Shown here: positions 57,301 to 64,000 of the stretch, one piece after another
How positions within the stretch are numbered: position 1 is the stretch's first letter
Layout: the number at the start of each line of letters is the position of its first letter
NCBI RefSeq assembly: GCF_023053635.1
Contig: NC_086192.1
Coordinates: 14,670,001 to 14,734,000, forward strand
Origin: Elgaria multicarinata webbii
Taxonomy: Eukaryota; Chordata; Lepidosauria; Squamata; Anguidae
DNA: 64,000 bases
Direction of reading: 5' to 3'
Translations under genes and position numbers: made by a program
Notes under the pieces: model-generated
The model's database searches: none
Told to the model about the DNA's origin: nothing
What the model saw: only the letters and a program-made list of their open reading frames with translations

Positions 57301-58507
57301 ACGCCAGCGCCACCATGCGCTCCTTCCAGGAAACGTGGCTCTCTGCGTCATTCACGCCACATCGTGGGAAAGTCATGTGATGCAGGGTGGGGGCGTCGAG
57401 GGCGCCGCTGAGAGGCAAATGGGACACCCACTGGAACTCCCTTGGAGGGAACAGAAGAGAAGAGAGGTGCAGTGGTATGCAACTATGGCCAGGCTGTACA
57501 GCTAAAAACATACAGCGTACGACTAGTTTTTCTGATCGCTGGCCCCAAACCCGAACCAGAGGGCCTTCTCTAACTTGGCAAACCTAATATAAAACAGCAC
57601 ACACACACACACACAAACACACACACCACGGTTTTGTAAGGGGCAAGAATCTGCCCCAGTGGGGCCCCGCCGGACGCCCATGGGGGTGGCAGAGGGACGG
57701 AAAGAAGGGAGTGTTAAAAGGCTACACAGAGGGAGAGAGTCTGCATGAAGATGGCCTGTGTCCAGAATACAGCGATGGCATTTGTGGAATCTCCCAGCTG
57801 GCCCCGAACCGCTGCCTTTTTCTCGCAAGAGACCAGGCCCATACAAGGGAAAACAGCCGAAGGGAGGCAGCGGCAACTGACGAGGCTGGATATTCGGCGG
57901 AGACAGAGATCTGGGAAGCTGCAACACCAGTGAACATCCAACAGAGGGGTGGCAACTTTTGTTTTGTGGAGGGCCGTGTCTCGGCAGTGGGCGGGCCAGA
58001 GCCAGCAGTGGGCGGGGCCAAAGCCCAACATGGGCGGCCACCCCACTTTCTCTTTCGGCTCAGCGTGCTACCACGGGAAAGACAGATCGCTTCTGCCAGA
58101 GGTCTCGACGGATCGGACGTGGAATTAGGCGGACAGACGGAGACAGAGCCAGGACTGCAAGTTGCCCACCACTGCTCTGAAAAGTGATGTGTGGGTGAGG
58201 GCAAGATTTGGAGGCGGCCGGGGAATGGCGCTGCCACCGTTTCTCCCCCCCCCCGTCATCCTCCTCCCTCATGTGTTTTCTTGGTATGTCGTGTCTTTTT
58301 TAGATTGTAAGCTTGCGGGCTGCAGCCATCTTGTTCAACAGATTGCTTTTCATCTCATGAGAGGCAGAATAAAAAGAGTTCTAAAAACTAAATAAAACTG
58401 AACAGACCCCAGGACGCTGATCTGGCTTACCGAATGGCTTCTGAGAATTTGGATGTGCTCAATTCTTGATGCGTGGAGTTGAAGTAGCCGTATTTCTCAA
58501 GGAATCT
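44960..58507 (-). CDS. MMP28: MMP28 (epilysin), secreted matrix metalloproteinase, lacking only its first exon
   Basis: Seven exons on the minus strand (58507-58431, 57440-57253, 52338-52117, 51002-50757, 49716-49567, 48001-47834, 45357-44960) total 1449 bases and keep frame throughout (482 aa to the stop). The order is prodomain with cysteine switch PRCGVND, furin site RRRRKKR, catalytic domain with zinc motif [11 protein letters not shown] and Met-turn ALMSPYY, then a four-bladed hemopexin domain closed by Cys residues in SHYCWSF and WLGCQ. Epilysin is a zinc endopeptidase activated in the secretory route and linked to epithelial repair. WSNVSGL gives a possible N-glycosylation site. The signal-peptide exon (about 40 residues in human) was not found up to 64000. 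The human gene lies in the same place and orientation. Confidence 0.96.
45386..45436 (-). mobile_element. CR1 subfamily A 3' stub
   Basis: AGAACATCAGAAGAGTCAAG to CCATCTAGA, about 30 bases upstream of the MMP28 exon 8 acceptor. Confidence 0.55.
45430..45590. repeat. Unclassified GC-rich dispersed repeat X, copy 5
   Basis: CACTGGCCGAGGGTCAACAC and CCTGCCTCTCGCTCTGGCCC. It ends about 70 bases before a Tc1-like element. Confidence 0.45.
45659..46277 (+). mobile_element. Tc1/mariner-like non-autonomous element with long terminal inverted repeats
   Basis: The ends CAGTGGTGGCCAAAATTGTG and its inverse lie in TA dinucleotides. The inverted repeats extend about 115 bases. A Met at 46071 opens a frame reading [20 protein letters not shown], the usual N-terminal helix-turn-helix start of a Tc1-type transposase, cut off by the right terminal repeat. 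MMP28 intron 7. Confidence 0.75.
46524..46648 (-). mobile_element. CR1 subfamily B 3' stub
   Basis: ATAGAATCATAGAATAGCAG to GCTTGTCCAGCTGCCTC. Confidence 0.8.
46936..47075 (+). mobile_element. CR1 subfamily B 3' end
   Basis: CACACTAGAGGCCTTCAAGA to ACTATTCTGTGATTCTAG. Confidence 0.8.
47180..47540 (+). mobile_element. CR1 subfamily A fragment
   Basis: Plus-strand coding remnant ([20 protein letters not shown]) ending near a GGATAAATT word. MMP28 intron 7. Confidence 0.8.
47834..48001 (-). CDS. MMP28: MMP28 exon 7 (hemopexin repeats)
   Basis: It encodes [17 protein letters not shown] to [10 protein letters not shown] across split Asp and Gly codons, matching the human LYIFKGSHFWEV and DGDFYFFKGG segments. 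Confidence 0.93.
48428..48993 (+). mobile_element. SVA-like composite retroelement (VNTR plus L2-like tail) inserted in a CR1 copy
   Basis: A 105-bp unit repeated about three times (48430-48770) is followed by unique sequence, then TTTTAGATTGTAAGCCTG, GAATGGCGGCATAAAAATG and (AAAT)n. It interrupts a CR1 copy, whose sequence resumes at 48994 after a short duplication of ATGTC. Confidence 0.65.
48430..48770. repeat. Tandem repeat, 105-bp unit, about three copies
   Basis: The marker GAGGCCACCAGTGAGGGAGG recurs at exactly 105-base steps (48481, 48586 and 48691 at the same unit position). Units differ at only a few bases, so the array is young or homogenised. Confidence 0.85.
49313..49551. mobile_element. 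Palindromic MITE split by one VNTR unit
   Basis: The left arm GAGCAGCCTTCCTCAACCTG to CAGAATGCCCTGGGG and the mirror-image right arm enclose about 110 bases that match the 105-bp unit of the array at 48430. The right end lies about 15 bases from the MMP28 exon 6 donor. Confidence 0.7.
49567..49716 (-). CDS. MMP28: MMP28 exon 6 (hinge and first hemopexin strand)
   Basis: It encodes [18 protein letters not shown] to [10 protein letters not shown]. The donor GTCAGT is followed within about 15 bases by a palindromic mobile element. Confidence 0.93.
50079..50302 (+). mobile_element. CR1 subfamily A 3' fragment
   Basis: AAGGCGATCCATGGCTACTA to AGGGCTCTTCTGACGTTC. An L2 tail follows directly. Confidence 0.8.
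50303..50380 (+). mobile_element. L2-type LINE tail
   Basis: GTGAACCGCCCAGAGAGCTT and GGGCGGTATAAAAATG. Confidence 0.85.
50395..50610 (+). mobile_element. LINE-like 3' tail, unassigned
   Basis: AT-rich sequence with TTTGTAAACAGC, a GCGTTATATGAATTATTATT end and (ATT)n. It resembles an L2-like tail with a different terminal word. Confidence 0.4.
50714..50745. repeat. (GGAA)n microsatellite
   Basis: It lies about ten bases beyond the MMP28 exon 5 donor. Confidence 0.9.
50757..51002 (-). CDS. MMP28: MMP28 exon 5 (catalytic zinc site)
   Basis: It encodes [17 protein letters not shown], then [17 protein letters not shown] and [10 protein letters not shown]. The HExxHxxGxxH motif is intact. A (GGAA)n run begins about ten bases past the donor. 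Confidence 0.97.
51103..51290 (+). mobile_element. CR1 subfamily B 3' end
   Basis: GGACATCAGGAAAAACTTCC to CTTCGATTCTATG, with a small internal deletion. MMP28 intron 4. Confidence 0.8.
51738..51920. repeat. AATTTG/GCAAAT word-rich tract
   Basis: CAATCTGTTGCAAATTTCCC, GAGCAATTTGCGCGAATTCG and CTGCAATTTGTTC. MMP28 intron 4. Confidence 0.5.
52117..52338 (-). CDS. MMP28: MMP28 exon 4 (catalytic domain, first half)
   Basis: It encodes [19 protein letters not shown] to [14 protein letters not shown] and AFDGP. The HGDHNDG segment carries ligands of the structural zinc and calcium sites. Confidence 0.95.
53040..53522 (-). mobile_element. L2-type LINE 3' end, second subfamily
   Basis: The reverse strand reads [20 protein letters not shown] and [23 protein letters not shown]28 intron 3. 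Confidence 0.82.
53878..54162. mobile_element. hAT-like MITE, CAGTGGAGGC family
   Basis: Inverted ends CAGTGGAGGCTTGGTGG and CCAGCCTCCACTG. The arm motif GATTTCGGTGGGGCTGTGAA recurs inverted. An extra arm near the right end suggests an internal duplication. MMP28 intron 3. Confidence 0.6.
54190..54410 (+). mobile_element. tRNA-derived SINE, Sauria type
   Basis: The A-box GTGTAGTGGCTGAGA and B-box GAGTTCTAGTCCC lie at the usual spacing, followed by GGGCCAGTCACAGACTC, CACAGGGTTGTTGTGAGGAT and the tail AGGCAGGATATAAATGCAATA. About 220 bases. Confidence 0.8.
55167..55770 (-). mobile_element. CR1 subfamily B, longest copy, about 600 bp
   Basis: The reverse strand encodes [20 protein letters not shown] through the 3' tail. 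MMP28 intron 3. Confidence 0.88.
55815..55895 (+). mobile_element. CR1 subfamily B 3' stub
   Basis: GGGGGGTTGGACTCAATGGC to ATTCTATGATTCTATA, head to head with the previous copy. Confidence 0.75.
55896..56784. other. MMP28 intron 3, unassigned
   Basis: GCGCAAATGCGCACATGCGC at 56086 resembles words at 15551 and 59757. Otherwise nothing recognised. Confidence 0.5.
56785..56868 (-). mobile_element. L2-type LINE tail
   Basis: (TTTA)n, ATACCGCCCAATAGCCGAAG, CTCTGGGCGGTTCAC. Confidence 0.85.
57253..57440 (-). CDS. MMP28: MMP28 exon 3 (cysteine switch and furin site)
   Basis: It encodes [15 protein letters not shown], the switch PRCGVND whose Cys caps the zinc in the zymogen, and a polybasic RRRRKKR before YLHQ. 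The donor is GTAAGT. Confidence 0.95.
57598..57628. repeat. (CA)n microsatellite
   Basis: An almost perfect CA run in MMP28 intron 2. Confidence 0.9.
57629..58430. other. MMP28 intron 2, partly a diverged LINE-like tail
   Basis: 58260-58400 (TTTTAGATTGTAAGCTTGCG, then GAGGCAGAATAAAAAG) matches the tail type of the composite element at 48428. The rest is unassigned. Confidence 0.45.
58431..58507 (-). CDS. MMP28: MMP28 exon 2 (prodomain start)
   Basis: It encodes [20 protein letters not shown] then FSEAI plus two bases. It begins in phase 0, as expected after a signal-peptide exon, with acceptor GATTTCAG and donor GTAAGC. Confidence 0.9.
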
Positions 58508-58594
58508 CTGAAATCAAAAGGAGATATTTATATGTAAGATTAGATGCCAGGGGTTTTGTTGTGTAACTGTAACAATAACAATAACAACAACACA

Positions 58595-58895
58595 ATACAA
58601 CTGCAAAAATAATTCACCAACAACTGGCCATCAAATTCAACCTTCTCAAACAACCTACACCGTAATATACATTCTCACCCGAAACAATCTTGGAAAATGC
58701 AGATCATAAAATATACTGGGACAGAACAAAGAAAAACACACCTACCTCATCGACATAGCAATACCGAATGACAAAAATGTTGAAAAGGAAGAGGAAAAGA
58801 GAGAAAAATATACACCACAGGCCATGGAAGTCAGCATGACTTGGCATTGCCTGTCATGTTTGTCTAAAAAACCCACCATGAACGAGAAAGATTTA
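58595..58895 (+). mobile_element. R4/Dong-like LINE fragment (tentative)
   Basis: Plus-strand reading KHTYLIDIAIPNDKNVEK and upstream AKIIHQQLAIKFNLL match the other two fragments. MMP28 intron 1, 90 bases from exon 2. Confidence 0.5.
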
Positions 58896-59814
58896 ATAAT
58901 AAAAACATATAGTGCAATTACGCGTAGGCAAGGTTTTTTTTAATTTATGACTGTTTTGTCAGTACATCTGCTTTTTATTGTTTTGCATTACATTGCATCT
59001 TATTCTTTTAAACATTTGAATTGCATTTTATATTTCTAACCGTTAACAGGTTGTTAAACCTTACATTGGGCAGATTCGAAATGTAATCATCAAATAATGA
59101 AATAAATAAAGTGGACGCCGCTGTTCACTTTCAGGAGTGGGTGCTGCTGCTGGAATGTCTTCTAAACACCACCCACATGAATACAGGACCAGGGGAACCA
59201 CATTCCCATAAGAGTTTGCTTCACGGGCTCCTCGCACACCTTCCGCTCCTGACCAAGAAGCAAGTTTCCATACCGCGGTGCAAAATGAGCTTTTGGGTTT
59301 TCGGCCGGCTTGGCTCTGAGTCAAGCACTCCCCTCCCCACCCTGCTCCCTCCTCCAGAGCGAGCTTCTGTATCAGGTCTGTTCTCCCAGGCACTCCCTTG
59401 GCCTTATCAGCTCAGATTCCTGAAATAAACACACCCCAGATGGAGCAAAAGAGTACAGAAAAACAAAATATTTTCCCCCATCCCCTTAGACACGTGATTC
59501 CCCCCAGAGGCCGTAGGCAATTATCACAGACTCCAGGACCCTGCTGGATGCAACACATGACACCTGGAGGAAATGGTCTTTGGTGTTGCTATTCTCTTGC
59601 CCAGTAGGTAGGGGCACGTGGATTTGGTTAAAACCGTTCCGCCTCTGTTTTTGCAGATGGCCAGACTTATTTTGTTGCATCGTCCTCTCATTGAACAGAA
59701 TCGGATGTCTTTTAGGCATGTGCGAGGATTTCATTTCACTTGCGCAGCTGTGCCTGTGCGCATTAGCCCCAGCGCCCATTTGCGCACATCCACGCAAAAA
59801 TACTTTTTTATGTG

Positions 59815-60215
59815 ATGCTGGTGATTGATGTGACTAACGGAATAATTGTGACCTTTTCCTGTTACCATAGTTCTTTAACTTCTGTAGCCAGTGGTGTATA
59901 TTTTTTCTCTCCTTTCCTCTTCCTTGTCTCCAACATGTCATTAGGTATTGCTATGTCGATGAGGTAGGTGTGTTTTTCTTTTTAGATTATAACTGTTACC
60001 TCTGGTCGGTTGTTTTGTTCATATGAATTGTTCTGTCCCAATATATTTTATGACCTGCATGTTCCAAGATTGTTTTCGGTGAGTATGTATGTGGTATGTT
60101 GATGAGGTTGAATTTGATGGCCTGTTGTTGAATTATTTTTGCAGCTGTATTGTGTCTGTCCTTATAGTCCATTACTGCCAGAATTTTACATGCTCCTGTT
60201 ATACCCTGACACACA
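59815..60215 (-). mobile_element. R4/Dong-like LINE fragment (tentative), inverted relative to 58595
   Basis: The reverse strand reads AAKIIQQQAIKFNLINIPHT and EHAGHKIYWDRT, the same segment as at 58595-58895 but opposite in orientation. Confidence 0.5.
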
Positions 60216-60753
60216 ATCTGGGAAAAATCCATCGTTAGAGTCCTCCTTAGATTAGTCCCATTGAAATGAATGGGACTTAAGTTAGTCACAACTAACTTAA
60301 ATGTTATTTTACCCTCTGTTCCCACACCGGCCAACCAGATGCCTCAATGGGACAACCATGAGCAGGACGTGAGCGTCCTCTCTGTTGTGTTTTGCAAAAA
60401 CTGTTCTTCAGAGGCGCGCAGTCTCTGAGATTGGATTCGTCTGTTGAAAGGGAGGTAAGCCCAGATCTTTTTTATTATTATAAAAATCCAAATTGCGTGC
60501 TGCTTGCTGTCGCTTCAGAGTCTGCATATGCCCTGACTGAAATAATATTCCCTCCCCGGGGGAGACAGAAACAGCTGGGGACAGGACATTTTGAATAGGG
60601 GAAATAGCCAGCGGGAAAAAGCTAAGCACACCCACACCCAAAATGTGGCCGCCTTGTCAAGCTGTTTTCTGTTGTTGTTCGGTTGCTGTTTTTTAATAGC
60701 ACTTTCTCGCGTAGTTTGGCATGTGAAGTGCAGCTTAACCAATACAAGCTATT

Positions 60754-61526
60754 AACCAAAAACAAGAGTTAAGGTAAGTAACTATATTTACAAGATCATA
60801 TCACTAACAGTTAACATCTGGAAAAGACATGAAACTTGCATATAAACTAGTAACCCCCATAGAATATATACACATAAACATAGAATTTTTTATAAAAACG
60901 AAATAATAAAAAAGGTCAGACGCGTTTCGACAGAAGTGTCTTCTTCAGTGACTCTTAAATAAACAGAGCTTCTGTATATGTATTAGACACATTAGCTTCT
61001 GTATATGTATTAGACAGCTGTAGAAGGAGTGAATTGTAGCCAGCAACAGCGAAACTGAGCCTGGTGTACCGTATTTCTTTGATTGAAAGACGCCATCGAT
61101 TGTAAGACGCACACTAATTTCAGTACCACCAACAGGAAAAAAAAAACACCTTAAGGCACACCCGCGATTCTAAGACACACCCCGTTTTTAGAGATGTTTA
61201 TTCGGGGGGAAAAGTGTGTCTTAGAATCGAAGAAATAGGGTAATTAGTTCTACGGGAGTAGCAATGGCTATCTAATTTTTGCGCCTCTAAATTGGAGTCA
61301 GCCCATATACAGAAGCTCTGTTTATTTAGGGGTTACTGAAGAAGACACCTCTGTCGAAACGCGTTTGACCTGTTTTTATCATTTCGTTTTTATACAAAAT
61401 TCTGTGTTTATATGTGTATATTCTATGGTGCTTACTAGTTTATATGCAAGTTTAATGCCTTTTCCAGACGTTAACTGTTAGGGATATGATCTTGTAAATA
61501 TAGTTACTTAACTCTTGTTTTTGGTT
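60754..61526. mobile_element. Foldback element with about 225-bp inverted arms and a nested MITE in the loop
   Basis: The left arm 60754-60980 and right arm 61303-61526 are near-perfect reverse complements, beginning AACCAAAAACAAGAGTTAA. The loop holds a second, unrelated MITE (61067-61242). Both arms carry CTGAAGAAGACA..TGTCGAAACGCGT. The class is not certain; MMP28 intron 1. Confidence 0.75.
61067..61242. mobile_element. MITE, CCGTATTTCTTCGATT family, copy 3 (nested)
   Basis: Terminal inverted repeats CCGTATTTCTTTGATTG and AATCGAAGAAATAGGG sit in TA sites. It lies within the loop of a larger foldback element, so it is the younger insertion. Confidence 0.75.
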
Positions 61527-61527
61527 A

Positions 61528-62150
61528 TTTTATTTATTTATTTATTACACTTATATACCGCCCCCATAGCCAGGGCTCTCTGGGCGGTTTACAGAAATTC
61601 TAAAATTAAGATAAAAACGAGTATACAAAATTTAAAATTCTAAAACACAGAACATACACACATAAAGCATTAAAAACCGTTAAAAAAAACTAAACATGTG
61701 GGTGATTAAGATGTGCTGCCATATGCCTGGGCGAAGAGGAAAGTCTTAACCTGGCGCCGGAAAGATAGCAGCGTTGGTGCCAGGCGAGCCTCATCAGGGA
61801 GATCGTTCCACAGTCTGGGGGCCACCACCAAAAAGGCCCTGTCCCTCGTTGCCACACTCCGAGCCTCTCTCGGAGTGGGCACCCGGAGGAGGACCTTAGA
61901 TGTTGAACGTAGTGACCGGGTATTCACGTCGGAGGAGGCGTTCCATCAGGTATTGTGGTCCCAAGCCGTGTAAGGCTTTATAGGTCAAAACCAGCACCTT
62001 GAATTGGGCTCGGAAACATACAGGCAGCCAGTGCAAGCGGACCAGAGCAGGTGTTATATGGTCGAACCTTCTGGTTCCCGAAATCAATCTGGCCGCTGCA
62101 TTTTGCACGAGCTGTTGGCGAGATGGTGGTACACAGGGGCATTGCCAGAC
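61528..62150 (-). mobile_element. L2-type LINE 3' end, about 620 bp
   Basis: The reverse strand reads QLVQNAAARLISGTRRFDHI, LHWLPVCFRAQFKVLVLTYK and RAFLVVAPRLWNDLPDEARL. It abuts the foldback element. MMP28 intron 1. Confidence 0.85.
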
Positions 62151-62924
62151 CTGGACCCACAAATCTCAAATTTCTTTCCTGGGTACCCAAACCTATTTCC
62201 CAGGGCCCTAAGGGCCCATGTTGAAAAGTATGTTTTTTTTCCTTAGGTTAATTGCCATGCCAGAGGCAATTTTCAAGGTTGATTACAGCTGGATGGTGAA
62301 AGATCAACCCCACGTAGCAAACCCCCACCCACAAATATCTCTGCCTGTGCAAGGGTGGCGTTTCCCCACAACCATACGAAACAGACTTATGCTCTCCACT
62401 CCAATGGCGCTTGGAGGTGCTACTGATTCTCCTAGAACATCAAAGAACCCCCTTATTTTTGCAAACCTTTAACTTATCGCATTTTATTCTGACTGCTGTA
62501 TGTTAGCTTGCTCAACTGGCCCTGAAGCGTTGCTGATGGGTGGCGGATAAATGTTTTCAATAAATAACAACCAGAAGAAGGAACCGTGCCCTGATGGGAT
62601 TTTATCCAGGTCTAACCACACAGGGCAGTATCAGAGTAAGCATCTAGGATAGGCGAGTAGGAACCGGCCTTCCTGGGCCCCCGGTTGCTGGAGAGGGTTT
62701 GGTGACGTGTCAACCAGGAGGACGCGTGAGTCAGACGTGGCGCAAACGGCCATTAACGGAAGCAGGCAGGAGATTCCAGAGCCATCATGGGAGAGATTGG
62801 AAACACAGGCAGGCGTGATTTCGGCCTAAGCGTGCTCATCAGCCCACTTTTTCAGGCGGAAGAGTGAAATTCGCCCTCCGGATTTGCGTGTGTTTCCCTG
62901 TATCTGCGTGCGCCTCTTTCTGTG
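62151..62924. other. MMP28 intron 1, unassigned
   Basis: A LINE-like end (ATGTTTTCAATAAATAAC) occurs near 62550. The missing MMP28 signal-peptide exon was looked for here on the minus strand and not seen. Confidence 0.5.
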
Positions 62925-63112
62925 ACCCTGTTCAGACAACACGCTAAGCCACGGCGGTTAAGCATTTCGGGCTAAACAGGGCGGCTTAGTGTGTCGTGTG
63001 AAGCATTCCTAACCACGGTGGCGACGTAGCCACGGTTTAACCACGCCCACTGGCCATTTGCTGTAAAAGCGTTAGCGGCCGAACCACGGCTTAGCATGAC
63101 ATCTGAACAGGT
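62925..63112. mobile_element. hAT-like MITE with CCTGTTCAGA ends
   Basis: The ends CCTGTTCAGA and TCTGAACAGG, with subterminal CGCTAAGCCACGG and CCACGGCTTAGC inverted, give a 188-base element in MMP28 intron 1. A diverged half copy begins near 57062 (GTTCAGATAACACG). Confidence 0.6.
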
Positions 63113-63121
63113 CCTTAGTTC

Positions 63122-63300
63122 CTCTTTGTGTGTGTGTGTCTGTGTTTGTGCGAATGCATGTGGGAATTCATGTGCATGTCTGTCCGTGTGCATGTGGTGT
63201 GCGGGAGTCTCTGTAGGCACATCTGTTTGTCTACTTCTGTGTGCCCGTCTGTGGGTCCGGGCTTGTGCATGCATGTCTGTGTGTGTGTGATTCGCTCTCA
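63122..63300. repeat. Diverged TG-rich tract
   Basis: TGTGTG words mixed with CATGTG and TCTGT, following a MITE. Confidence 0.75.
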
Positions 63301-63936
63301 TGTGCTTGGGAAAACACTGGCCACACGTATGCACAGCTATGGAAAGCAGATACAAACCTACATCTGAGCTTTTTCGCTGGGGCCCCTTTCTTTCCCAAGC
63401 TGGAACGAAATTTGCCTAAGAATCCGCCCACCCCTCCCCCAACTCAAACGGGGCTCTCCGGTGTGGGCAGAGAAAATGCTAATGATTCTCAGTTGCAAGA
63501 TCTCCAGATAACATCAGGAGTAGCAGAACCCTGGGTTCCCAGCCCGGCTCAAAACACATCTTTTAAAGGGCCTGCCCCTTTCTGCTGAGAGCTGAAATTA
63601 GCCGGCTCTTAAGATTTCTACCAATTGGCGTTTCTTGCAAAGGAGGAAATGTTTTTCTATAGAATATTCCAAAACAGCAGGAAATCAACAGTGGAGCATT
63701 ATGGAAAAGTATGCGCTGGAGGTCCCCCCGCCCCCTCTCCCATTGCTGCCTTCTGCAGCAGGGACGGGGCGGGAAGGAAACACGCAAGACACTTTCCCAG
63801 ATGCTGGAGCCCACAGGTCAAAGCACGTGAAGATAAGACAGCTCAGGGGGCACACAGGCGCCAGGCTGCAAGGTAGGGCCCAAGGGTTTGGGGGGTGGAG
63901 GGGGAGCGCGCAAAGAACACCCCGTGGTTTATCCAC

Positions 63937-64000
63937 TTCAAGAAAGACGCAGACAAGCTGGAGCGTGTTCAGAGGAGGGCAACCAGGATGATCAGGGGTC
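63937..64000 (+). mobile_element. CR1 subfamily B, cut by the window end
   Basis: CTTCAAGAAAGACGCAGACA to AACCAGGATGATCAGGGGTC. Confidence 0.8.

Noticed and set aside
62930-63940. MMP28 exon 1 (signal peptide) searched for on the minus strand
   Set aside because: No Met followed by a hydrophobic stretch and a phase-0 donor was convincing, so the exon is probably beyond the window.

Overview
The window is vertebrate genomic DNA, most likely from a squamate reptile. The gene content is four orthologues in the order and orientation found on human chromosome 17q12: RASL10B (+), GAS2L2 (-), C17orf50 (+), MMP28 (-). The repeats fit a squamate: many CR1 3' ends with an ATTCTATG tail, L2-type LINE 3' ends with a GGGCGGTATA-(AAAT)n tail, tRNA-derived SINEs of the Sauria type, and many palindromic MITEs. 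I cannot name the species.

Layout. 1-12.0 kb is gene-free repeat-rich DNA that ends in a minisatellite just upstream of RASL10B. RASL10B has three coding exons (12325-12540, 14114-14238, 16308-16578; 203 aa, frame closed exactly). A 492-bp Helitron-like element ends 49 bp before its last exon. 16.6-25.2 kb is intergenic. GAS2L2 runs on the minus strand from 34650 to 25196 in six coding exons (988 aa, all junctions in phase). C17orf50 is divergent from GAS2L2, with two recognisable exons at 38983-39209 and 39454-about 39650. MMP28 fills 58507-44960 on the minus strand in seven exons that join without a frame break (482 codons); its signal-peptide exon was not found and probably lies beyond 64000. 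Everything from 58.5 to 64 kb therefore looks like MMP28 intron 1, full of LINE fragments and foldback elements.

The genes are not an operon or a shared pathway; they are a conserved neighbourhood. RASL10B is a small Ras-like GTPase. GAS2L2 links actin to microtubules and is known for its role in motile cilia. MMP28 (epilysin) is a secreted, furin-activated metalloprotease. C17orf50 is uncharacterised. No RNA genes or CRISPR arrays were seen.

The best leads are non-genic: the Helitron beside the RASL10B acceptor, two higher-order minisatellites built from one monomer, an SVA-like composite retroelement with a 105-bp VNTR, a VNTR unit trapped inside a MITE beside an MMP28 splice donor, a long polypyrimidine microsatellite that is the acceptor tract of a GAS2L2 exon, and a 773-bp foldback element with hammerhead-like core words. 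All boundaries come from reading the sequence by eye. Gene comparisons rest on remembered human protein sequences, not on a search.
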